Assembly (NCBI RefSeq): GCF_002532535.1
Contig: NZ_NQWI01000001.1
Location: 55,009 to 119,008, forward strand
Direction of reading: 5' to 3'
From: Candidatus Viridilinea mediisalina
Lineage (GTDB): Bacteria > Chloroflexota > Chloroflexia > Chloroflexales > Chloroflexaceae
DNA length: 64,000 nucleotides
The position numbers and the translations under genes were made by a program. The notes beneath the pieces are model-generated. The model was not told where the DNA came from and ran no database searches. It was given only the letters and a program-made list of their open reading frames with translations. The number at the start of each line of letters is the position of its first letter. The first letter of the stretch is position 1. Below, piece by piece: positions 16,860 through 23,175 of the stretch.

Positions 16860-18007
16860 ATGAAGCTCGTGGTTCAGCAAGAAAATCTCAAGAAGGCCCT
16901 GGCCCAGGTCAGTCGCGCCGTGCCAAGCAAGCCGGTCATGCCCGTGCTCAGCAACGTATGCCTCGCGACCGACCAGGGCCGACTGCGCCTCAGCGCGACC
17001 AATCTCAACCTCGCGATCACCAGTTGGACGGGTGCCTTTGATAGCCGATAGCCGATAGCCGATAGCCGATAGCTGATAGGAGGACGCCACACTGCCAACG
17101 CCTGCACTATCGGCTATCTGTCGTACATCAAGACATCGTGCGAACAGCTTAACGTCCTGATGCGCCAAAAGGGATTGATTACCCTACGACGTATGGAGAA
17201 GCGATAGCTATCGGCTATCGGCTATCGGTTATCGGTTATGGGTAGGCCATTCACCAGGTGGCCTGTGCCGCCGCCGACAGCGATGCGCGCCCGGTGCTGG
17301 CTGGCGTCTACGTGCGCCTGCACGAGAGCACCGCGACGCTCGCTGCCGCTGATGGCTTCCGCCTCGCCCTGAAGCAGATCGCGCTGCCGGTTCCCGTCGC
17401 GACGAAGCAAGAGGTGATCATCCCGGCACCGGCCCTCCGCGAGCTCGGTGGACTACTCGGAGAGACCACCGAGACCATCAGCATGAGCGTGAGTGCCGCC
17501 GCGCTCGGGAGCGCCAGCGCGACCCAGGCCATCTTCACGACGACCAACATCACCCTGAGCACACGCCTGATCGAAGGGCAGTTTCCCAACGTCGAGCGCA
17601 TCCTGCCGCAGGGCTGCACGACCCGCGCCATCCTGGATGTGCGCGAGCTCAACCGAGCGGTGAAACTGGCGGGCCTGATTGCCAGCGTCAGCCAGAACGT
17701 CGTCAAGCTCAGCCTGAGCGCCGACGAAGCAACGCAAACCGGCACGGTGATGCTCAGCGCGAACGCGGCCGGCATCGGCACGAACACCGGTGCCGTCGAG
17801 GGCCAGATCGCGGGCGAAGGGGGCCAGATCGCCCTCAACGTCAAGTACCTCGGCGAAGCGCTGGCCGTGATCGGCACGCCCCAGGTCGCGCTCGAAATGG
17901 TCACCGCCCAGGCCCCGGGCGTCCTGCGCCCGGTCGGCCAGAACCCTGGCCTGAGCGGCGTCGAAGGCGGCTACGTCCACGTGATTATGCCGATGGCACT
18001 GCGCTAA
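16860..18007 (+). pseudogene. dnaN: DnaN-like sliding clamp, central part replaced by a heptad element
   Basis: The ATG at 16860, with AAAGGA upstream, starts a good beta-clamp N-terminus: MKLVVQQENLKKALAQVSRA, PSKPVMPVLSNV and TNLNLAITSWTGA. The homology stops at 17039. After the element (17040-17239) it resumes in another frame at about 17249 with VACAAADSDARPVLAGVYVR and continues to VHVIMPMALR, the clamp C-terminus. The pieces total about 310 residues, against roughly 370 usual. About 60-70 residues of domain 1 and the domain 1/2 linker are therefore missing, and removing the element would not restore the gene. It is probably a plasmid-borne clamp paralogue rather than the chromosomal one, given its neighbours. 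Confidence 0.75.
17040..17239. repeat. GATAGCC/GGCTATC palindromic element inside dnaN
   Basis: The left array has five to six GATAGCC units (17040-17079). The right array GATAGCTATCGGCTATC..GGTTATCGGTTAT (17202-17239) is its inverse. The interior of about 120 bases has no ORF of note and includes another GGCTATC-like copy near 17110. It lies exactly between the two clamp fragments. Confidence 0.75.
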
Positions 18008-18012
18008 CCTGA

Positions 18013-18049
18013 ACATAGCCGATAGCCGAACGTCCGATAGCCGATACCG
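18013..18049. repeat. GATAGCC heptad copies after the clamp gene
   Basis: Four GATAGCC-type units with one interruption, six bases after the dnaN stop. The rest of the 18008-18289 spacer holds the repeat shared with 8804-8835 (copy at 18151-18178) and the radC leader hairpin. No gene is seen. Confidence 0.6.
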
Positions 18050-18230
18050 AGCACGTTCTGGCCCATGTTCATCGTGGCGTTGTGCGCTCCGCGCATGGAG
18101 CCTAACGCGAATTTCCACTGAATACACCGCATCACCCAGGGAGCGCTACCGCACGGTGATGCCCAGAAGCAAATCCACAAGCCAGCATCGGCATGCCACA
18201 CCGCGAGCACGCCGCCGACCAGATAACCCG

Positions 18231-18271
18231 AAGGCCACCCTGATGCCTGCCCCGGCGATCAGGGTGGCCTT
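18231..18271 (+). promoter_or_regulatory. Leader hairpin upstream of radC
   Basis: A perfect 14-base inverted repeat, AAGGCCACCCTGAT (18231-18244) and ATCAGGGTGGCCTT (18258-18271), ends about seven bases before the AAGGAG ribosome site of radC. There is no T-tract. It could act as a terminator-like barrier for upstream transcription or as a translational leader. Confidence 0.5.
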
Positions 18272-18289
18272 CTGATCAAGGAGACGCAG

Positions 18290-18955
18290 ATGCAGTACGA
18301 ACAGACCACGCTCATCCCGCCGACGCCGATCGCCACGCTGGAGCCACCGGCCAGTTCTGGGGCACCTGCGCGCCGCCGACGCGGCACGACTGCCTCCCCG
18401 GCAACCAGCACCCGCGCCCTGCGCGAAGCGCTCGATCCCTTCGTAGACTTCCCCAAACTGCGCCAACTCGCCGCCTGCGGCCAGGATCTGCAGGATGCGC
18501 TGACGATTGGCGAAGTGCCTGAAGACGTACAGGCCCTGATCATCTTCGTCGCCGAGCTGCTGCGCCCGGTGAGCCGCGAACAGATCAAGAGCCCCGCAGA
18601 CGCCGCCGGCTTCTTGATGGCGCGCATGGGCCTGCTCGACCAGGAAGAACTCTGGATCCTGTGCCTCAACACCAAGAACCACGTCCTCAAAGTCCACCGG
18701 GTCTACCAGGGCAGCCTGAACACCTCCGCCGTCCGCATCGGCGAAGTCTTCCGCGAGGCGATCAAGCTCAACGCCGCCGCGATCATCGTCTGCCACAACC
18801 ATCCCAGCGGCACGGTCGATCCCTCCCCCGAGGACATCCTCGTCACCCGGCAAATCGTGGAGGCAGGCAAGCTCCTCGACACGGACGTGCTTGACCATAT
18901 CATTCTGGGCAAGGGCAAATGGCTTTCGATGCGCGAGAGGCAATTAGGCTTCTAA
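18290..18955 (+). CDS. radC: RadC-like JAB-domain protein
   Basis: 221 residues with AAGGAG eight bases before the ATG. The N-terminal 45 residues are low-complexity and Pro/Arg-rich. A short helical HhH-like region follows, then the JAB/MPN domain: SPADAAGFLMARMG, LNTKNHVLKVHRVYQGSLN and the metal motif AIIVCHNHPSGTVDPSPED. A C-terminal HIILGKGKWLSMRERQLGF follows. RadC/YeeS proteins are common on plasmids, ICEs and defence islands, and their biochemical role is not established. It is the last and only intact member of the decayed replication-type backbone (OB-fold, methyltransferase, helicase, clamp), and is closed by the terminator at 19014. Confidence 0.9.
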   Translation: MQYEQTTLIPPTPIATLEPPASSGAPARRRRGTTASPATSTRALREALDPFVDFPKLRQLAACGQDLQDALTIGEVPEDVQALIIFVAELLRPVSREQIKSPADAAGFLMARMGLLDQEELWILCLNTKNHVLKVHRVYQGSLNTSAVRIGEVFREAIKLNAAAIIVCHNHPSGTVDPSPEDILVTRQIVEAGKLLDTDVLDHIILGKGKWLSMRERQLGF

Positions 18956-19013
18956 ACGCCGAATCTCCGCATTCCGGAGTTACGTGAGACGACCATTACC
19001 CCATCATCAATGC

Positions 19014-19051
19014 AAACGCCGCAGGAGCCTGAGGGCTGCTGCGGCGTTTTT
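19014..19051 (+). terminator. Rho-independent terminator after radC
   Basis: The stem AAACGCCGCAG (19014-19024) pairs with CTGCGGCGTTT (19039-19049) around a 14-base loop and runs into TTTTTGTG. Located 58 bases after the radC stop. Confidence 0.85.
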
Positions 19052-19132
19052 GTGTTTTCAGGGTGCCAAGATCGTTACACTGGTATGTTATCATCCTCGA
19101 AGAACATCGTGATCATTCTCTATGTTGCTACA

Positions 19133-19765
19133 ATGACTACCTTCGTGACACTCGACAATCTGCGTGTGGGCATTCGTGAATGGAAGGCCCGTCCGCATTG
19201 GGCGCAAGATTTTCATAGCAGCCTCTATGCGAATCTGGAGCAATCTCGGCGTGCCGATCCTACGCTTGAACAGTGGTGGGAATCCGCAGTTATTGCGCTT
19301 GGCCAATGGAAGGCATTGCGTTCTCCAGTACGCGAGAAGAATACCCGCAAGGCCATTTACCAACGGGGATTGCGCAAGCTGCCCGATATTCGCGCGCAGT
19401 ATGATGCCATTTGCACAGCACACGCAGGGTCTGCGCCAGATCTTGAGCAGACGTGCTGGGATGAGCTTCGCCCGCTGATGCGCTTAGCCAAAAAGGTCAA
19501 GATCGCACAGAGCTGGATGTTTGCCAGCAAGTTCTGCCATTTTCTGCTCCCCAACTGCGTGATAGTCACTGACAGTCAGATCGCTCCGCTTCACGGCGCT
19601 TCGTACAAGAACTATTGGCGTGCTTGCCAACAGGCATGGAAAACGTGTGATGCACATGAACCGTTGATCGCAGAGCTCCGTTCAGCGATCAGGGGTACGC
19701 CTCCAAGTACCTATCCGTGGGCAACTAAAATCACCGAGTTGTGCTACGCTGGCGCGCGTGGGTGA
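19133..19765 (+). CDS. Hypothetical protein, about 210 residues
   Basis: Not recognised. The likely start is ATG 19133 (MTTFVTLDNLRVGIREWKAR); an in-frame ATG at 19085 would add a hydrophobic 16-residue stretch and cannot be excluded. The body is mostly helical, rich in Trp and Arg, with QSWMFASKFCHFLLPNCVIV and DSQIAPLHGASYKNYW as the most conserved-looking parts. It sits between radC and a predicted PD-(D/E)XK protein on the same strand, 55 bases upstream of the latter, so the two may act together. Confidence 0.6.
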   Translation: MTTFVTLDNLRVGIREWKARPHWAQDFHSSLYANLEQSRRADPTLEQWWESAVIALGQWKALRSPVREKNTRKAIYQRGLRKLPDIRAQYDAICTAHAGSAPDLEQTCWDELRPLMRLAKKVKIAQSWMFASKFCHFLLPNCVIVTDSQIAPLHGASYKNYWRACQQAWKTCDAHEPLIAELRSAIRGTPPSTYPWATKITELCYAGARG

Positions 19766-19820
19766 TCGCTGCGGTAATGTCAACGAGAGCGTCGCGTCTT
19801 AGCGCGGCGAAGGAGACCCT

Positions 19821-20423
19821 ATGGCTGCACGGAGCAACGCACTTGGCGAACTCACCCGCTTCTGGCTTCAGGCGCGCCACGGCTGTCTGATCGACGAGTC
19901 CGTCGCGGTGCGGGTACCCTATGGCAACTCCGATATCGACCTGGTCGCGATGCGGCCTGATGGCATGCCCTGGCAGCTTCCTGACGGCACCTCGCTGACA
20001 CGGGCGATCATCGAGACGAAAGATGAGCACGACTTCGATGCTGGCGGCCGGGATTTCGCCAAGCGCCTGCGCGCCGATGTGACCGCTCTTGGCGATGGGC
20101 TTTGGATCCCGAAAGGAGAAAAAGCTCACTTCTCGATGCTCCGCCAGGAGCATTTCGACAAGGCCGTACAGATCTTCGGGGGCGAAGAGTTTGATCGGCT
20201 GTTCGTGGTTCACGCCCTGGAGCAAACAACCCGTAGCGAGCTTGGCCCGATCCTCGCGCCACGACGGATCTACTGGCTCACCGTCCACGAGCTCGTCGAT
20301 GATCTGCTCACCTGGTATGGTCCCGGTAAGGGTCAGGCTGCTTTGCGGCATACCCTGGTTGGCGACATGTGGCACCTGCTGGTGGGTTATTGCGGGATGC
20401 GACGATCAAGGGATGTTGGTTGA
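19821..20423 (+). CDS. Predicted PD-(D/E)XK nuclease-like protein
   Basis: 200 residues; AAGGAGA precedes the ATG. The N-terminus GELTRFWLQARHGCLIDESV is followed by a strand with Asp (GNSDIDLVAM) and a strand AIIETKDEHDF. Together these give the D...ExK spacing of restriction-endonuclease-like folds, preceded by the usual helix with an Arg/Glu. A C-terminal helical part (YWLTVHELVDDLLTWYGPGK) has no known counterpart for me. Such proteins act as nucleases for DNA or as inactive scaffolds; nuclease activity is inferred from the motif only. Same strand as the preceding hypothetical gene. Confidence 0.55.
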   Translation: MAARSNALGELTRFWLQARHGCLIDESVAVRVPYGNSDIDLVAMRPDGMPWQLPDGTSLTRAIIETKDEHDFDAGGRDFAKRLRADVTALGDGLWIPKGEKAHFSMLRQEHFDKAVQIFGGEEFDRLFVVHALEQTTRSELGPILAPRRIYWLTVHELVDDLLTWYGPGKGQAALRHTLVGDMWHLLVGYCGMRRSRDVG

Positions 20424-20530
20424 GAGACAGAGGTTCCTGACAGCACATCTCGCACCCAGAGCAGGGATGGTCAGCCCAGCGCTGACACGCCACTGTGAAC
20501 TATTCTACTCCCCAAATGGGCCATGATCTA

Positions 20531-20968
20531 TCACTCCCACCCCGGCAGCCGCAGCTGCTCGCTGGGCCGGTTGGTGCGCTCAGGCGCAAGGATGTGCTCG
20601 ACCTCGGCGCCGAGGCGCTCAGCCAGGAACGCCGCAGCGACGCTGCGATGACAGCGCTGCGGATCGGCGCAGCCGCAGAGCAGCACAACTGGGCCGCACT
20701 CCAGCAGCGCGGCGATCGGCGGTAGCGCGCGCTCCGGGTCGTTCAGCGCGACCGGGCCGCCGGTGAAGGCGTTGCGGTTGCCCAGGGTCGGCAGGTGGCG
20801 GTACGCCGCGCCCATCAGCGCGGCCAGCGCCTCCTTGCGCCACTGCGGCGACTTCGAGGTCGGCGCGATGCGCACATCAACGAGCGCGGCGCCCAGCGCC
20901 AGCACATGATCGCGCAGCGCGGCCGACGCCCAGCCGGCGTAGCCGATGGTGTAGATCGTCCAGATCAT
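20531..20968 (-). CDS. DUF488 family protein
   Basis: 145 residues from the ATG at 20966-20968 (MIWTIYTIGYAGW); GAGGGACG lies just upstream. It shows the family hallmarks: the TIYTIGYAGW start, LVDVRIAPTSKSPQWRKEAL, a ..RHLPTLGNRN segment, and VVLLCGCADPQRCHRSVAA with the Cys/His cluster seen in DUF488. Molecular function is unknown for the family. The start overlaps the CYTH stop by four bases (ATGA), so the pair is translated together. Confidence 0.85.
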   Translation of the reverse strand: MIWTIYTIGYAGWASAALRDHVLALGAALVDVRIAPTSKSPQWRKEALAALMGAAYRHLPTLGNRNAFTGGPVALNDPERALPPIAALLECGPVVLLCGCADPQRCHRSVAAAFLAERLGAEVEHILAPERTNRPSEQLRLPGWE

Positions 20969-21522
20969 AGTCGTCCCTCTTGGTAGCCGCTCGCCCGCCA
21001 TCGCTGGAATTCCTCCGACGTAAGCCGTGCCAGGCTGCCGCCGCGAAAGACCGGCTCGGCGGTCACCTCACGGGAGGCAAAACTCGGTAGCACCACGCCC
21101 GCTACCTCTGCATCGCTAGCACCTTCAACCTCCGCCAGCACCAGCCCCTCGAGCGCTCCAGCGAAGACATCGACCGAGAAACGCACGCCGTTATCCACCC
21201 ACGGGTAGCGACGCTTGCGCAGCGTCGCGCCGGGCAGCCCGCTGAGCAGAGCGTAGTCTTCCGCGCTCAGGTAGATGTTGGTGATCAGCACCGCGTAGGC
21301 CGGCAGCTCGGGCAGATGGCGCTTCTGGGTGAGCTTATAGGCGATGGGGCTGCCGTCCGGGCGCTGCATCAGGCGCAGGCGGAGCTGCGCGCTCGGCAGG
21401 TAGGTATCGATGATGTCGACGCAGGGCGACGCCGGCATCGGCGTGAACGGCAGCCGCGCGACAAGGAAGCGGCGCTCGCGCTCGACCTGGGCGTACTTCT
21501 GCGGATTGGACAGCTCAAGCAT
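20965..21522 (-). CDS. CYTH-domain phosphohydrolase/cyclase-like protein
   Basis: 185 residues. The CYTH signature is VERERRFLVARLP (ExExK-like, with Arg in the last position). It is followed by DTYLPSAQLRLRLMQRPDG, YKLTQKRHL, LRKRRYPWVDNGVRFSVDVF and LVLAEVEGAS, the acidic/basic tunnel strands that bind triphosphate and metal. Family members hydrolyse inorganic or thiamine triphosphate, or make cAMP. The exact substrate is not evident. Located between a small hypothetical protein and DUF488 in an integrase-led operon. Confidence 0.85.
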   Translation of the reverse strand: MLELSNPQKYAQVERERRFLVARLPFTPMPASPCVDIIDTYLPSAQLRLRLMQRPDGSPIAYKLTQKRHLPELPAYAVLITNIYLSAEDYALLSGLPGATLRKRRYPWVDNGVRFSVDVFAGALEGLVLAEVEGASDAEVAGVVLPSFASREVTAEPVFRGGSLARLTSEEFQRWRASGYQEGRL

Positions 21523-21544
21523 CCGCGCGCATCCTTATTGACCC

Positions 21545-21892
21545 TCACCAGCGCCAGGTGATGTAGCCGTCGGCCTCGAAGCCGGAGACGCTGACCGGCA
21601 GCATCGCGCCGTCGGGCGTGCGGATCGCCCAGCCGTGCAGCGCGGCCGCCACCTGTGCCTCGTCGAGCCCGCGCCGGCGCAGCTCCTCCTCGTAGCGCGC
21701 ATCGGACTCGTCATCCGGCAGATCATCAGGGATGGTCTCCACCCAGGCACGAAAGGCATAGATCGCCGCATACCGCTGGATCGTGAGCGTATCAGCGCGG
21801 AGCCACGCCTCGGCCCAGGGTGTTGCGTAGCCGTAGTCAACCAGCGTGCCCAGCCGAACATCGTGATGAAACAGATCCATTGGCTCACTCAC
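21545..21892 (-). CDS. Hypothetical protein of 115 residues in the integrase operon
   Basis: Not recognised. Acidic and helical, with DLFHHDVRLGTLVDYGYATP, YAAIYAFRAWVETIPDDLPD and a C-terminal PVSVSGFEADGYITWRW that looks like a small beta hairpin. The ATG at 21890-21892 overlaps the integrase stop by four bases, and the CYTH gene follows after 22 bases, so it belongs to the same transcription unit. Confidence 0.6.
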   Translation of the reverse strand: MSEPMDLFHHDVRLGTLVDYGYATPWAEAWLRADTLTIQRYAAIYAFRAWVETIPDDLPDDESDARYEEELRRRGLDEAQVAAALHGWAIRTPDGAMLPVSVSGFEADGYITWRW

Positions 21893-22947
21893 ACCTGTAG
21901 CTTCACCCGTTCATTGGCAATCTTCGCCCGCTCAACGTAGCGACGCGGCATGGCCAGCGAAGCCCAGCCACCGGCCTCCTGGAGCGCGAGCAGGTCGGTG
22001 CCGCCGGAGATCGCCGCTGAGGCCCAGTAATGCCTCAGGTCATGTGGCGAGAGTTGCTTGAGCCCAATGCCTGCGCCGAGCATCTGCACGCGGGCCTGGA
22101 TCGAGCGGACGCCGAGCGTCCCACGCAACCCGCCACCTCGGCGACTCCCGAGCAGCAAGGCATCGCCTGCGGCGGCACCGGTGCGATCATGCTGGAAGTA
22201 GGCCAGGGCAGCGCGTAGCGTAGCCGCTGAGAGCAGATGGGTCTGGGTTAGATCAACCTTCTCGCGGTAGAAGGTCAGTGTGCCTGCCGCGAGATCCACC
22301 GCCCCGACGGTAAGCGCAGCGAGTTCGCCGATGCGCAGGCCGTGGTCGAGCAGCAGGCAGATCAGCAGCGCATCACGGCGACCCTGCGGCGTGTCGCTGG
22401 GTTGCTCCTTGAGCGCCCGCGCATGCGCCAGAGAGATAGTCACCGCCTGGGCCTTCTTCGCGCTGCGCCGAGTCGTGGCCCGCTCGGCGTCGAGGTTGCG
22501 GCCTTGCTTGCGCCCGTAGCCCTTCACGGCGGCAATCATCGTCGCTTGCTCAGCGGCGAGCGCACCGGACTGCGCGGCGAGGCGCGTGTAGGATTTGATT
22601 GTCGCCAGGGTGCGATTGAGCGTCGCCAGCGCAAAGCCCTCGCGCAGCATCCAGCGCTTGAAGCCCTCGACAAGGCCCCAGGTGAACCCGGCCCAGGCCA
22701 CTGGCTCGACGGCCAATGCCCCAACGCTCACGCCGACATCGGCCAGGTAGAGCGCACAGCGCGCGAGATCCTGATCGTGGGCACTCCGCGTGTGGGCCGC
22801 AAGCTGCTGGCGGTACTCCGCGAAGAGCGCCGATGATGCAGCGCGGTCGGCCGCTGCGGCAGCCTGGCTAAGCGCGGCACCGGTTGGCTCACGCGGCACC
22901 AGCGCCGTGATCTGCGCCTGGTCAACGGTGTCCAATGCGTCAGCCAT
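21889..22947 (-). CDS. Tyrosine recombinase / integrase
   Basis: 352 residues from the ATG at 22945-22947, with GGGAGGAG seven bases upstream; an in-frame ATG at 22998 gives an unlikely Cys-rich extension. An N-terminal SAM-like core-binding region is followed by the catalytic domain: LLLDHGLRIGELAALTVG (first Arg), a Lys strand, and LSPHDLRHYWASAAISGG (HxLRH). LQEAGGWASLAMPRRYVERA supplies the Trp and the catalytic Tyr. All catalytic residues appear present. It leads a short operon (integrase, small protein, CYTH, DUF488). About 70 bases upstream lies a 14-base inverted repeat within a truncated recQ-like gene, a plausible attachment site. Confidence 0.85.
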   Translation of the reverse strand: MADALDTVDQAQITALVPREPTGAALSQAAAAADRAASSALFAEYRQQLAAHTRSAHDQDLARCALYLADVGVSVGALAVEPVAWAGFTWGLVEGFKRWMLREGFALATLNRTLATIKSYTRLAAQSGALAAEQATMIAAVKGYGRKQGRNLDAERATTRRSAKKAQAVTISLAHARALKEQPSDTPQGRRDALLICLLLDHGLRIGELAALTVGAVDLAAGTLTFYREKVDLTQTHLLSAATLRAALAYFQHDRTGAAAGDALLLGSRRGGGLRGTLGVRSIQARVQMLGAGIGLKQLSPHDLRHYWASAAISGGTDLLALQEAGGWASLAMPRRYVERAKIANERVKLQV

Positions 22948-22972
22948 GACCACTCCTCCCACGCCATCAGGA

Positions 22973-23152
22973 CTAGAACAAGTGTAACAAGTATGCACGA
23001 TGATGGGGAAGGTGGATAGACTCGTATAACAGGGGGTTATGCGAGTCTAACTTCTCAACTACTTCCCACTGCCCCGGCCGAAATTCGGCTTGCGGATCAG
23101 CGAGAGCCGTGCGCAGAAGAGCCAGGGCGTGGGCGAAAGTGTCGTGCGACAT
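22973..23152 (-). pseudogene. recQ: RecQ-like helicase, truncated N-terminal stump
   Basis: Starting with ATG at 23150-23152, the minus strand reads MSHDTFAHALALLRTALADP then QAEFRPGQWEVVEKL, the Q-motif region of RecQ/DEAD helicases (FRPGQWE..). Similarity ends at the inverted repeat at 23017-23049, and an unrelated tail leads to TAG at 22973-22975. No remainder of the gene is in the window. The stump lies only 23 bases downstream of the PLD gene on the same strand, so it was probably the last gene of the large operon before disruption. Confidence 0.55.
23017..23049. other. Inverted repeat, candidate integrase attachment/crossover site
   Basis: Arms TAGACTCGTATAAC (23017-23030) and GTTATGCGAGTCTA (23036-23049) flank AGGGG; 13 of 14 positions pair. 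The geometry (13-14 base arms, short core) is that of tyrosine-recombinase core sites. It sits 70 bases before the integrase start and at the exact point where the recQ-like sequence ends. No second copy was found in the window. Confidence 0.5.
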
Positions 23153-23175
23153 CGAGTGGTTCCAGTGTCTCCGGG

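Noticed and set aside
15636..17168. Long minus-strand open frame (about 510 codons) opposite the helicase and clamp
   Set aside because: It spans two different genes and a repeat on the other strand and has antisense-type composition.
16860..17249. Self-splicing intron or intein explanation for the split clamp, helicase and TGT-like genes
   Set aside because: Coding residues are missing at the junctions and the flanking frames differ, so removing the element would not restore the protein. No intron core, reverse transcriptase or intein motif is present.
16860..18955. Chromosomal replication origin because of the dnaN-like gene
   Set aside because: There is no dnaA, DnaA-box cluster or recF; the clamp is broken and lies among mobile-element genes.
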